From the NCBI GenBank assembly GCA_004123355.1, contig SCHM01000001.1, positions 12,162,193-12,226,192 on the forward strand: 64,000 nucleotides of DNA, written 5' to 3'. Positions 37,491 to 50,472 of the stretch are shown in pieces. The position numbers and the translations under genes are program-made. Below the pieces are notes generated by a model, which was not told the origin of the DNA, ran no database searches, and worked only from the letters and a program-made list of their open reading frames with translations. This DNA comes from Amphirosellinia nigrospora. Taxonomy: Eukaryota > Ascomycota > Sordariomycetes > Xylariales > Xylariaceae. Within the stretch, counting starts at the first letter, position 1. The number at the start of each line of letters is the position of its first letter.

Positions 37491-39687
37491 ATGCCGAAAC
37501 CACGCTCAAAAAGACAGGCTATCCGAGAGGAGCGAAAGAAGAAACGACAACAGCATGAGGTAGCCCCAGACGAACCCACCCACGCAGCCAAGAGACGGCG
37601 ACGGAACGAAGACGAAGACGAAAACGAAGACGAAGACGAAGGCAAGGGAAAAGGCGACGCGGGCAACCAGGTCCCGGCCTTCGACGATGGCTACGGACAA
37701 TCCCAGGCCGCCGCCGGCTTGCTCCCGGCCGAACGTGAGTTCTTCGGCATGCTCTCCGACCAGGAGCAGGAGTACTTCCGGTCCGTCGACGAACAACTCG
37801 ACCTCGACAATTTCCCCTCACAAGAAGAGCGGCAGCTGTTTCTAGCGAGCGTCTTCACCGAAGCGCAGGGGAAGGAGCTCAAGCTGGCGTGCAGCCAGTC
37901 GTGTTCGCGCTTGATGGAACGTCTGATCCTCATGTCCAACACGAGACAGAAGAAAAAGCTATTTGAACAATTTGCCGGCCACTTCCTGAACCTCGTCCAA
38001 CACCGATTTGCAAGCCATTGCTGCGAAACGCTATTCCTACAATCCGCACCTGTCGCATCACGAGAACTCGGGGGCGAGCGGGATGACATGCCTGCTGAAG
38101 ACGACGAACCGGATGAGAAGCCCCTGCCTTACATGGAGGAAATCTTCCTCCTCGCTCTTGATGAGCTCGAGGGACGGCTCAGTTTCCTGTTGACAGATAG
38201 ATTCGCATCCCACACTTTACGAGTGCTGTTACTTATACTATCCGGGAGACCCTTGGACCAGGCGCAGACTAAATCACTAGTTCACAGCAAGAAGAAGGAA
38301 AAGATATCGGCGCCCTGGAAGTTCAATAGTGGGGCAGAAATAGATAGCCAACTCCGTGCTGTGCCCAACTCGTTCAACCTGGCAACAAAGAAGATCATAA
38401 ACGATACAGTTTCTGGTATGAGCCCGACCGAACTACGGGTCCTAGCCACACATCCTACTGGCAATCCTGTCCTTCAACTGCTATTGGAGCTCGATATTAC
38501 TATGAATTCCAAATCAAGCGAGGAGTCTGGGGAGATGATGCTATTATGGCACCTCCTGCCGGATGCGCCCGCTTCTCTTAAAGATGCTACATCACCAGCA
38601 TCTGATTTTATTAATTCCATGTTATATGACGCCATCGGTTCCCGACTTTTGGAAACCCTTATCGTTCATTGCCCGGGGAAAGTCTTTAAGGTGCTTTATA
38701 AGCAAATCTTAGAGCCCCGTATGCATAGCCTCTTGCGCAATGACATCGCGTGTTACCCAGCGATTCGTGTTCTAAACCGACTAAGTAAGGAGGATTTGGT
38801 AGGGGTGGTCAAGCAAACAATACCCGAATTCGGCAAACTGGTTAGCTTATCCAGGTTTAATGTAATCAAGGCCTTGCTTGAGCGTTGCCAGGCGCGCCAG
38901 GCGTACGATGAGGTAAAAGCTCTGACCAAACGCCTAGTCGATGAATGTGGTAGCGATTCTAAGTTACTCGTCCCCGGTTATGTTTGCCTACGTCATCAAA
39001 GGATGATGACGATAAGAAGCATGAGCCTCTGGCCAAGAACCAAGCAGCATTGGTGTCACATGGATCCCATTTGGTCACATCAATGCTTGCTATACCGGAA
39101 TCCCCACGGAAGGCAATCCAAGCTTCCATATCAGCGCTCTCGGAGGAACAGGTCCTTGAGCTCGCGACCTCCTCTGCGCCCACTTCACACGTCATATTGG
39201 ACGCACTCTCTACACCGTCGCAAAAAAAATCTTTCACAAGGCGTTAGTTGCAGCCCTGCGACCCCACGTCATGGAATTAGCCAATTCGGAGCACGGAAAT
39301 AAGGTGCTGTCTGCCATCATCGCGGTACCGTCGAGGAGTGAGGGCATATCTCTCCCATTCCACATGAAAGAGTCTATTATGACGGAATTGGGACAGAATG
39401 AACAAGAGCTTCGGGACTCTTTTGTAGGCCGTCGGATATGGAGAAATTGGAAAGGAGACCTATGGAGGAACAGGAGAGTAGACTGGATTGCCTGGGCCAA
39501 GGAAGTCGACTCAGTACCAGAGCAGAACATACCCGACCGGCAATCAAAGACCAATGGTATAGCCCAGCGATCAAAACCCACTACTTCGGTACAGAGTGAA
39601 AACCCTAATAGAATCAAGGTCGGTACAAAGGGGTGGACCGGAAAAGAAAGAAATTTTAGGAAGCGAGAGGTTAAAGGCATGACATAG
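37491..39687 (+). CDS. NOP9: Nucleolar protein 9 (Pumilio-repeat pre-rRNA processing factor)
   Basis: RNA-binding nucleolar protein of the Pumilio superfamily needed for 18S rRNA maturation in yeast. The N-terminus (MPKPRSKRQAIREERKKKR) is a basic nuclear/nucleolar signal followed by an acidic DEDENEDEDE stretch. Helical Puf-like repeats follow, with blocks such as SCSRLMERLILMS, HRFASHCCETLFLQ, TDRFASHTLRVLLLILSGRPL, LATHPTGNPVLQLLLELD and GSRLLETLIVHCPG. The C-terminal part has SHGSHLVTSML, SSAPTSHVILDAL, SEHGNKVLSAIIAV and SFVGRRIWRNWKGDLW. No intron is needed. Two one-base losses in homopolymers (CCCC near 38975; the A run near 39232) shift the frame; allowing one base at each gives 732 aa, normal for fungal Nop9. 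Because the protein is essential in yeast, real inactivation is unlikely. Confidence 0.92.
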
Positions 39688-42133
39688 TCTCCATAGCTCC
39701 ATGGAGGAATCAAATTATTTATCTTCCACGGGCATCTCTCTCTTGAAAATTACTGAGCCTCTCCCACCGTATCATCCATTGCAAGGTATATATAAGCAAT
39801 GATAACGAGCACATTTTCAGAAAATTGGCTGTTGTCCTGACTGGTAGCGGAGCGGGGGATGCGAGGGGCCGTGCGAAATGTCGGTTACTGGCGACCGAGG
39901 GAACCTTCTAATCCTGGGAATATCAATTGAGAAGACTCACTGTTCAATTCCCCCACGAGAGCGACGAGAACAAGCCTGCGATTTTGGAGCCGAGCGCGCG
40001 CGCGAAAGTGCTCGGGTTGGGTCCTTTTTGCACGGGTTGGGGGTTGTCACAGCGTACCTTGAGCTCTCCGTAGTGGAAATCAATGATTATATCTAGACCA
40101 GATCCCAAGCTTTCATCCCTCGTCATATGAAGTTAGAATTAGTTAATAACTATATCATGTTCGTGAATAGGAAGGTGACTATCTGAATTCCCTGACCGGA
40201 TGAGATCTATCAACAATGGTGCCAAACACGCCGTCTAGATGCAGAAAGAGAACTCGGCATGTGAGAACTCAAAAAGTTCTATACCGATCTGGTCGTCGCG
40301 TTAAGCACGTCTTGTTGAACAAAAGAGGCATGCATGTCAGGGTTGCATCTCACAATGTCAATTAAAAGTCAAGGCTAGTCACGTCAAGCCGGTGTAGATT
40401 TGAATCCTGCTGAAGTCGCCGATTGACAGGTCAAAACACTAGACTGAAGATGCAGGTACACACCTTATAGCTGTTGACGTGCTGAATTGATGCTTCACCC
40501 TCGGCCCCCATACCCTCCCCGCCCCGGAACAAGGTGATGAGTTGAATATTTCTAGGAAAAAAAAAAAAAAAAGAAACGTACAACACCAAGGATTCGCTGG
40601 TCGTCACCGACCCAACTACTAATTCGGCCCTCACTGGCTTATCTATGGGGAGCGGACGGGACCCCGAGTTCTCCAGTGGGTATGGTCGTACGTGACAGCA
40701 TCTTCTGTTCTAAGGCTTATGTACAATAGGTTCCTGGCTGGCCAAGAAGAGGGTGGTGAGATTTCCAGTAAGACGGCACCAAGAGTAGATTCATTAGGAA
40801 TGTCCCTAGGATAAGTCTAAACACTCACAAATGCAACAGTGTCTATATGGCTGAAGTTGTGGTCTTGAGGCCAAGCCATCTAGTAAGCCTTTCACTCCCC
40901 TCTTCGGCATTTACATATTCATATATTCACGTACTCTTAACAGAGGCAAGACGAGGCGAAGTAAGCTAGTAAAAGCGAGGGAAATTTAGCGTATGGATAT
41001 CCCACCTTGACTAAAACGAGTTAAGACCTTTGGGCCACTATAGAACATTAGCGTGAATGAATACCTTCCAAGTCCTTTACCACAACTAGACCTAGTTTAG
41101 TGGTGGTGGCGACGAACTTGTTGTCACCCCCGCACGAAAGAAACAAAAGATTGAAACCAGGAGAAGCTCCCAAGGACAAAGACCTCCGCCACAGCCCAGC
41201 AGCCGAGGTCCAGTCAGAAATTCAACAAATTCTAACGTGCAAATGTTGACACAATGATTCCTGACGGGGAGGGGCTCTAGCGGTTGAACCGATCTCGAGC
41301 CTTCATTGGCAGTCCCTAATTAGACGCGCAGCACCTCTCGGTAGTCTTTCCGCGATATCTCTCATCTGTATACAAGGGCAACAAAATTCTAAAACTATGA
41401 AAAGCAAAGTGGGAATTATGTGTTGCGCAATAGCACCATGGTTTTGTTCATCATGCTTGGGCGACTACCCGGTAATTGGTAAATCAAACTTACCAAGTCA
41501 GGCTTAGATAGAGCTGTGTATTTAGCTTACGTAGCTTAAGAGTTAGTTCTAGGAGCTCAATAGAGTTTGAACAAGTCACTATTAGATAAGTGTGTTAAGA
41601 TTTTTTAACTTTGCGAGCTCAGTTTTTTTTAGCTTTATTGTTTTTCATATCATATCGGGGTATTATACTAGGTATTTGGTATCATCAACTTCGTGACCTG
41701 CGCAAAAAAGGGCGAAGCCGGTAATAATTGTCAAGAAGGATAGATGTAAACCCCAATCGCTCGACGCCCATCATGCTCCGGACTCCACCACAAAGAACTT
41801 AAGATGCTCAATGTTGACCTCAGTACGAGGCTCCAGCATGACGGCCAACATATCAATGCACCGATTGTATACTTGTGCTCTAAGCCATAGTATCAGATAA
41901 CTCGGCAGACGCTGTCCATCCCTAACAGCTCTCAAGCAGCTTCGCCACAATCCGAATTTCGACGAGATGCACCCACACCAGTGGCCTAATGCACCCGTGT
42001 ACGCCCGCATTTCCATCTTCCAACCACTTATCGCGTCAAATGCCCCGGGTAAACAATGTTCGAATGTTGACAAGGCACCAGTATAATAGTTCTGTTGTTA
42101 TTATGTTGTTGATGTTGTTGTTGCGTCGTATTA
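39688..42133. other. Gene-free gap
   Basis: About 2.4 kb between the 3' ends of NOP9 and the unknown gene. It contains a run of 16 A residues (about 40557-40572) and a TTG-rich microsatellite-like stretch near 42088-42122. A 100-codon frame at 41771-42073 (minus) begins with TTG and has no recognisable domain. Confidence 0.5.
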
Positions 42134-43293
42134 CTACTCATTATCGAAATTCAAAAATGACTCAAATTCATTCGACTCCCAAGCGTCAGTGTCACCTATG
42201 AAGTTATCTGAAAGGTAATTGCCACCAGACGGGGTCAGGAGATTCTCAGTGTTGATTGTCGAAATCTCACGATGCGAGAGAGGAGATATGGGAATCTCAT
42301 TGGTGGTTTTGCGGCAATCCTTGGGGTTGGCCCCCGGAAGGAAAATGACAATAAGATGGTGCGTCCACACCACCACATGCGTCAAAAGGAGCGAATGATG
42401 GTGATGCGCCCTCCCCGTAATGGAGCATGGCCATAAGGTTGCCGGTATCGAAATTCAAATTCGTCATCATCTTCACCTCATTGGGGAGTTCCGAGGTAAA
42501 ACTACAACTCGATGGTTGCGTTAGTTGTGGGTCGAGTGGAAGATGAGAAAATGTAGGCGGTAACGCTGGGCAGGGTGGATTGGTAAATTCCGACACATCT
42601 GAAGAAGTGGTGGCGGGACTGAGTTCAGGTGTCGAGTTTTGTGAAGGGTGTAATATCGTCTTCTCCGCGTTGGAACAGTGAGATTGCGTCGAAATGGAGG
42701 GCTTCTTGTCACCAGACGGTACCATCGACCCGGGATTATACGTTATGGATGGTGAAGAATGACATTGGTCCATGACACTCGCATAGGGCGTATGTATCTG
42801 GTGCGAGTAACTGGCGGCCCGAGGAAACGCTTCGTTAAACCGCTTATCGATATCGTCGTATTTTGCCAAGGCAGCCATCGCCGTCTGGCTTACCACAAAC
42901 GCGTTCATGCGCTGGCTCAGTTCAGGGGATTTAATTGCGAGATGAGCAGTTAAGAGTTTGTATTGCCGCGGCATTTCATCCTCCATTTCTTCGTACATCT
43001 CTTCCTTCAGAACGATCTCTTCGCTGACTCTCAGTCCTCGGCCTGTTCTTTTTCGGTGATATCGGATGCCATCTTGGCTGATTGAACTCTGGCCTCGAGA
43101 CTGCGGTCTGTTCGCCGTGACGCGGCTATGTATGCCCTCTCCTGGTTCTCCTCGTGAGACCTTTCGGTCTACTGAACAGTTAGAATGCTAGAGTATGCTA
43201 AGATAGGACTTGGGGCTTGCCTTTTGAACTTTTGTAGGTGGGATCTTTACATCTCCCAAACTAGTCGAAGTGTCATAAGATCGCTTGGGCATG
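42134..43293 (-). CDS. Conserved fungal protein of unknown function
   Basis: Two exons, 43293-43222 and 43169-42134, about 369 aa after allowing two one-base losses (near 43063 and near 42330). The intron appears to use a GC donor (AAG|GCAAGC) and a TAG acceptor after a CTAAC branch. The N-terminal third is the conserved part: MPKRSYDTSTSLGDVK, HEENQERAYIAASRRTDRS, LEARVQSAKMAS, then a basic HRKRTGRGLRVSEEI and LKEEMYEEMEDEMPRQY. The rest is Ser/Pro/Thr-rich and probably disordered, ending in an acidic aromatic tail (WESNEFESFLNFDNE) that resembles an activation domain. I recognise the core as recurring in ascomycete genomes without an assigned function. The basic stretch superficially resembles bZIP but lacks its Asn/Arg spacing. 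Confidence 0.72.
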
Positions 43294-46200
43294 AAGGCGG
43301 CCAACGGTCAATAGAATCGAGCGGGGGATCAGTCCGCCGAGAGGTCTACAGCAGACACTCACTCTAGCAAGTGATAACGCTGGCAATACCCCTATATATA
43401 GAAGTTATGGCAGTAAAAGATAGGTAAGCCAACCCAGAAGCGTCTGGGTTCGCCGTGTAGGTTTTGGTAGTAGACACGTAAAAAAGTAGGCTCCGTAAGC
43501 CGACACGTAAAAACTCGTAATGACTCAAGATTGCTGGCGTTGTAGACGTAAAGTGACTTTAAGTTATGAAAATAACTTAAAAATGGGATACCTGGTGATA
43601 TTTTACTTCTGTGGTTTAGTACAAGGTGTAGCAGGTGTAGCAGGGACTAAAGCTTGTGCTGAGGTCTGTTTTGGAGTATCGTTTCTGAGTGCGGGCGAAG
43701 TTGATTCACAAAGAAAGCAGGGGACAAAAAGAGAGGTGCGGGAAATGTCAACAAATAGGATAGGATGAGCACGGCGTACCTACCTGAACATATACACATT
43801 GCACATTACACATTGCACATCGCAGATACCTTCTACGTACCTACCTGTGCCGGTATGGACCAGGCCTGGTCAATGGGAAGGGACAGAAGAACGGAGAAGG
43901 GTATAGTGGCATCGCGTAGCCTGCCGGGCTGCCTGGCATGGCATAGCATAGCATGTGCCGTGTTGCTACCTCCGAGCAATCCCTCAGAATTGCGTATTAG
44001 CAGCGTAACAAAGACATGTATCTCTCTCTGAGCTTACCTTTTGGAGAACGCGCCGGGCCTTGCCATTGGAGACGTGCGATCGAAACAACTGTCGATCGAT
44101 CGCCCGATGAGACCCCAATAAAAAGAGGGCGGAGCTACAAAAGCTAAGACAGGGGACAAGGATGTACAGGGATTAAATAGCCGAGGATATCGATGTAAGT
44201 ATCGCGCTATTCCAGAAATCACCTAGCGGCACCCGGGATCATGGGCACCTAACAAGTTACCTACCTAGAGGTGTAGATAGAGCAGATAGCTCTCCCCAAG
44301 CAGCACGCCGCATGTCATATGTAGGTCTGATGTAGGTAGGTATACACCTATCCGTGGGATGCGCCCTATAAAGATCTAGTCTGGTCCCAACTACACTGTG
44401 TACTAATTATGTATATAATTATGATTGCCACTGTATGGATTTGGGAGGTTGACCAACGACGGGATGAAGACTGTGTCCATAGTATAATTGATTAGGTAAC
44501 TCTTGGGACCATCTCTTTTCCTTTTTTCTTCGTCTCTCTAGACTAAAGTAGAAGACTATGATTTAGCGCCGAGGAAGGCTGCGAGATATTAAATTTCTCC
44601 TCATGCTAATCACGTAACAGTCGCGTAGCGGGCCGTCACATTAATGACCCCTCTTCGTTAGACTCTAGGTAGGTAGTTTCCTAGACCACTGACAAGACCT
44701 ACCTAAGGTTAGATGCTTCACAACACTTCAGCACAAGATAAGGGTGCAGCCTACAATATATTCACCAACTTAGAGTGAACATTCAATAAACACGCTGGGG
44801 CCAGCTCGTGAGCTTGGGATCATGAAGTAAACCTCTCCCTATACTGTAGTCAAGACTGTATCCCCAATTCCATATCCGTCAAAAACCGAATATATACAAT
44901 AGTCGCCCAACACTTTTACTTACTTATAGTTAATCGATACGATTGGTCTTGCCCGGGCGGCCCATGGCTAAGGCGTTGTTGGTACAGTGGCTAGTATAAA
45001 GTCATGCTATACTCACCGCTTGCTATCTATGGCCCTTGCGCGTACCAGCGTTACACATTCGGCGTCTGGCTTATATCATATCCAGTCATGTCTCTTTTTA
45101 CATGGTTCACTTGCAGATTCCTTAAGTATATCCAGTTCCTCTATCAATATCTGAATTCCGCGTACCGCTGCAGGTGCACTTGGAAGCGGCAGGCTCCGGC
45201 TCTAGCGAAATCCCGCTGCATTCCATGCGGGCTTACATGTATTTGTTCCTCTTCCATCAAACCCCAAGAACACCGAAGACCTGTTTTACGAGCATACCTT
45301 ATTCCCCCGACTGTCACGGCACACCACGGAATTACCCTTCTACAGTACTGCAGGTTGGTTCGTACAAGCAGTGCAATGTCGTTATACCCTAAAGCAGGGC
45401 CTCATGCTTTTGTGCAAAAACAATTCGCCAATGCCAGAACCAGAATAACAGGTACTAGCAGTGTGACTCTGACAGCTTCATGCCTGGTACCTTGATTATG
45501 CTAACTCCACAGAGCCAGTCTAGGCCCAGACCAACATGCTTAGCCTACTGTAGCTCAAGAGAATCGGGACGTAGGTAGAGACTGTGTAACCTTGTGACAT
45601 TGAGGTGGGTGCGCTCTTCCATTCGGGAAAAACCAGCAAGCCGGAATCATCGATCCACGTCATAATCCTCGATCGGGTTGGAATCCGCTAATGCTGTGTG
45701 TGAAACGGGCTGGCAAGCCCACGAGAACCACGTATTTGATCCGTGGTCCATTTCCTGTTCTGGGTGGTACTTAGGCGCACTTAGGTCAGGGCTTAGGTAT
45801 CAGCCCAGATAGCGCGGAGCAGAATCTCCGCAACAAAGCGCTCCCAGTGCCTGGTTTCATGCTCCAAGCACCAGCTGTACTTGACTCCCTAACAATTTTC
45901 TGAGCCTAGGTAAGCTGCCGTAGCCAATCATCTGGCTCAATCAGATTTGACCCATAGATAAGCGTTTGCCACATTGTGGCTTGAGGGCGAGTCTCCGCTA
46001 GTCCCCGCTACCCCCACCATGACGCGCCGCGGTTGCCGGTATGATTCAATCGTTGCTAAATCGAACATGGGATTTTTCGATTCCCGACCATTTCTCTTAC
46101 GTTTCCCATCTTTGTGTAGCTTCTAGCCATGTCCTGGCCATGTGCATGTTCTTGGCATCTCGCTAGCCTTCCGCACCCCGAACCAATGGCGTAGCGTTTG

Positions 46201-47823
46201 GTCCACGGTGAAAGCCCGAGCATATTCATATGTCATTGTTGGCGGGCCAGATCCGGATCTCGCAAGTCTCGGATTTCGGTTCTGATCGCCAGACACGGAC
46301 CATAATCTCCCATAGAAGGCGCTTGTTGATCGCCCTGATTGACCTATCCACTGAGGGAACATCGCTTTTGTCAATTGACGATATTCACAAATCGCATTTG
46401 AACTATTAGTGTCCCAGGTGTTCTATTCTCCCCTGCGTAAGTACTGCCCTGCGGTTAAAGCCGGCGCCAATTATCGCCACCGTGGAAGATGAATTGATGA
46501 ATTGGAACTGGATGGGCAAATTAAATCCCCATGTCCTCCAGGAATTACACTACTGTTGCTCCACCTCTTTGGCACACACTATTGCTATACTATCTCTAAA
46601 TACGGCGGAATTGCTATAATTCCTTTAGAGGCTTACGATATATATCCATCTTCCCTATCCAATTATGCACGCGCTGCACAATCATCACAGAGCTCACCAT
46701 ACTACCTATAGACCCCCTTGTGCATACGACTGACCTTGGTGGCTCAGAATATCATTTACGGACAGGAGACTAGGTTTAAGCAGTAGCTCATCCAAACCTA
46801 CCGTGTCAAATCAAGCGATTATATCGCAGGCCATCGCTTGAACCTAAATACTAGAAACCCGGCAACAAGGTCTTCGCGATTACGTGGAGCCCCACTATGC
46901 TAGAATTATTTACCACCAGCACGGAGTTCCGTTGGGGTGAAAACGTCCATGTTCGTTCAATAAGTCTTTAACTAGACTAATAGTAACGGAGGTAAGGTAT
47001 GTGCGTGTTAGCTGCAATTCATATACTAATTCATCTAGTAGCCAGCATGATTATCGGTGTAGCATATACTGGACGCCTGATATCTTGTTGGATCAATACA
47101 ATGATCTCTGGTGACCTTTGTTTACTTCGGACGGAACAAGTGACACCTGCACACCACTACAGATGTAATAACCCATCTCCCGTTTAATTGAGGAATTTAA
47201 GGCGGGTTTATAGAAATACATATTATTTATTTCGAGAGTAGAGTAGGTTTGTCGAGCTTACTACGAAAAATGCTTTTGTCTACTTGCGCTTATGAGCATA
47301 ATTACCCACAGTCAAATGCTCCTATACCTCCGCAATTTATCCGGACGGAGGGTTTCAGCGTTCACCCAGCTACGCCGATCTCACATGGCACTGGAGAGCC
47401 GGAAGGTCCGATACGTTGAAGAGAGCGTTTCATTTGGGCCGGCGAACATTCGAATTCTCGGGTTGGGACCCCTAATACCGCTATGCAATGCATTACTACA
47501 CTTATAAACTGTAGGATCGTAAGTTACTTTGCTCGGTCATGGCATCGCCCGAGCATATTATCAGGCATTAAAGACGGGAGACTGGTCCCGTAATGAAGGA
47601 GTGCCAACAAACACTGGTAGAATGAGTACGGCAACCGGTATTAGTCTTGAACGTGGTTCATCTCGCTTGACTGGAAATCCTCGAGTTCACGAGATCGAAT
47701 CCTCAAGAGCCGTAAAATCCAGACTAAAACTTGAGAAAAAGAAGGTCCTTTACCTGACCCGGGGAATTCGTTCTTCAAACCAACTCAGGATAGTAAGTCG
47801 GCGCCTGATCAATTTTCCTCACA
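43294..47823. other. Gene-free gap
   Basis: About 4.5 kb. It contains clustered TACCTA/TAGGTA motifs (43782-43850, 44270, 44333, 44667, 44698) and a 14-base tandem direct repeat at 43794-43820. The longest frame (45004-45495, plus, 163 codons) has no recognisable domain and I do not call it. Confidence 0.5.
43794..43820. repeat. 14-bp tandem direct repeat
   Basis: ACACATTGCACATT is followed at once by a second copy lacking only the last base. It lies between two TACCTACCT motifs. Confidence 0.85.
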
Positions 47824-49186
47824 ATGTGGTTTAAGACTCTCAAAAGTCGACTAAAGCACGACTACGAAGTAGCGGGCGATGCAGAGAGAGATGTCACCTC
47901 GACAGCTAATGGGAACATTGTTGTCTGGGACAAGACAACGCGTAGAGACGATGGTGAGCCCAAGATCACGACCGAGGGGGCTCTGATCTTGCCACATGGC
48001 TCCGCCATCAAGCGCCTCCAAAAAACCTTACGATACGACACGGAATACGCAGCATGGCGAGAGCCGCTCTCCGGGAAAACGCGTATGCCGCCGTGCGAGA
48101 CGGTTCTCGAGTTCCGCCAGTACAACAACGCCTTTGCGCGCGCGGCATGGGCGCAGTTCCCACCAGAGCCGACGATTCAGCGCGTGCGCTACAACGACGT
48201 CGTCTCGTACGACGGGGCCATCATCAGCGTGACGCGGTTCGTGACCATCGCCCAGCTCAGCCCCGCGACGACGGAGGTGAAGTCCTCGATCCTGCGCAGC
48301 GAAGCGGGTGCCGGGTTACCTTCGTTGCTGTACGTCCACGGCGGCGGCCTGGTCGCCGGCGGAGTCGATATCGCGGCGGCGCAGCTCGCGCGTCTCGCCG
48401 CGCTGTCGGACGTCCAGGTCTTCGGCGTCGAGTACCGCCTCGCGCCAGAGTTCCCGGCCCCCGTCCCCGCGGAGGATTGCTACGCGGCGCTCATCTGGCT
48501 CCACTCCCACGCCGCTGAACTGAGCCTCGATCGCACGCGGATCGGTATCATGGGGGACGGCGCGGGTGGCGGGCTGGCGGCTGCTACGGCGTTGCTGGCT
48601 CGTGATAGGGGTCTCAACCCACCGCTCAAGAGCCAGATACTCGTGTCTCCCATGCTTGACGATCGCGTAGCGGCGGATTGGGCGTCGGGCGGAGGAGACT
48701 CGCCCCTTTTGGGCTTTGCCACCTTGCCGCTACAGAGTATCCGCTTGTGCTGGCGCGCGTATCTCGGGCCTGGCGCGGGGCGCGATAACGGGGGCATCAG
48801 CCCGTACGCGGTACCTGCAAGGATGTCGGACCTCAGGGGCCTACCGGCGACCTATATCGATGTCGGAGGGCTCGACCTGTTTAGGAATGAGTGTGCCGAG
48901 TTTGCACGGAGGCTGGCGGAGGCAGACGTCCAGCTGGAGTTCCATCTCCTACCCGGAGTACCGCATAGGGTAAGAATTCGCAAGACTACTTTCCTCCCAT
49001 TTAGGCAACCATCAGAGAATGGTTTCTTCTTTTTAGTTTGGATGGTGCCTGGAAACCCCAAACCCTCGTCGGCCATGATTACAGTGGGATGACTGACTTG
49101 GAGTGCTCTAGTTTGAATCTGCTACCGACATCGGCGTTACGAGACGCGCAATACGGGAGCGAGTTCGGTGGATGAGACAGTTGTGA
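47824..49186 (+). CDS. HSL-type alpha/beta hydrolase (esterase-like) lacking the catalytic serine
   Basis: Alpha/beta-hydrolase fold-3 protein of the hormone-sensitive-lipase group, about 406 aa. Exon 1 is 47824-48969 and exon 2 is 49112-49186, joined by a GTAAGA donor and TAG acceptor; exon 2 supplies FESATDIGVTRRAIRERVRWM, the normal family end. The oxyanion motif YVHGGGLVAGG is intact, as are the acid region DVGGLDLFRNE and the histidine region LPGVPHRF. The nucleophile elbow, usually GDSAGG, reads GDGAGG, so residue about 246 is Gly (GGC at 48559) instead of Ser. There is no frameshift in the gene. The middle is strongly GC-rich compared with its flanks. It may be a pseudoenzyme or a subfamily using different chemistry. 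Confidence 0.87.
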
Positions 49187-50472
49187 GTGGTATTGCTGAG
49201 TAGAGTTACGCATATACCAGTTTAATTCAAATTTGGAGGTTTCGTCAGGCGGAGCGATCTTTGTGATCCGGAAATACTTCAGCAGTTGGCTTACGCGGAG
49301 GGGACTAAATGGCTCTCATCTCTTTATGTAAACTTGTTTTAATATCAGCTGGGCCATAAATTGACCTTGAAGTCGGAGTCTTTGGGGTAGAGAAGCTGGA
49401 TATAATTATGCGAGGCTACGCCGTAAACGAGAAGTTTTATACTATTACACTCATAGCAATGCATTGCATTCAGGTATGCAGGTGCTCTGTTTCCCCTTCC
49501 GGCTAGAACGTTGGCAAAGTAACCCCTTTTCGAGAAATCCTAGCTCTAAAGTTTAGTACCTGCAGGGCAGAAACATCATATGAGTCAAACAAGGAGCTTT
49601 GTAGTATGAGATTCCGGCATAAGGCTGAAGTTAAGTTGGAAGGACCCAGAACTCTCTTTAAGAACGGCTCATGTGTGACGGATCAAATCTAGAGTAGCCT
49701 GCTAGACCTGCCGGGTACGGCCACCTAACCAGTTGGGCATCCAACCACCAAAAGGGATCAGAATAACCAAGGTGGCAGCCTTGGTTACTAAGCTACTGTA
49801 TATAGTCCACAGCTACAAGCCCGCAGTGCTGTAGGCTGTGACACCATGTATGCATCTTTGACATAACCCATAAAAGCACGCCATTATGTCTAAGTTCCCA
49901 GCACTGGTGGTGTACGTTTATAAATTATTAGGAGGTACCTCTGTAGGCTAAGAGTGTGATCTTCAATGCATACTGTGTCGCCTGTTACTCGACTTTACGT
50001 CTGTTACCGGTATTAGTCAAACTTTTATGTATCCTTCGCGTGATGAATGTTGATCGAGTTATTCATGTAATCTATTGACAGGCATTCCTACGTATATTCC
50101 ATTTTATCTATACAGGTTCCTGTTAAACAAGCAATAGAAATATCCGTCCGTCGTTAGATATTACTATCAAAAGAAAGAAAATAGTCACTTACCATTTCAC
50201 CGTCTGTTAAATCAGTAAAGGAGTAGGAGCGCGCCTTTTAACAGACAGCATTTATACGGTCTAGGTAGTCTAGCTTAATAAATAGAAATACTTGTCGCAG
50301 CTAGCTTCACCGGCAAAGACGGTGGTCATCTAGGTAGCTTCATAGTACAACAGACGTTGATGGTATGGAATAGGGGTTAGGGTAACTAACCAGGCCTAGT
50401 ATATAGAGCCCTTGGTGGAAACTACCTCCAACAAGCAGCAGCGACTCAAGGGTCACATGATCCTAAGTAGCT
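49187..50472. other. Gene-free gap
   Basis: About 1.3 kb of AT-rich sequence between the hydrolase and the tRNA gene. I see no coding signal, no repeat and no second RNA gene. Confidence 0.6.

Noticed and set aside
40557-40572. A16 run as the tail of a retroposed element
   Set aside because: No upstream element body, no target-site duplication and no coding remnant could be seen.
41771-42073. Separate gene or extra exon downstream of the 42.1-kb gene
   Set aside because: The upstream gene already ends at a stop with an acidic tail, the frame starts with TTG and shows no domain.
42134-43293. bZIP transcription factor
   Set aside because: The basic stretch lacks the Asn-x7-Arg spacing and no leucine heptads follow. 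The motifs fit another, uncharacterised family better.
45004-45495. 163-codon open frame on the plus strand
   Set aside because: No domain, no signal peptide, overlapping frame on the same strand, and no splice-compatible neighbour.
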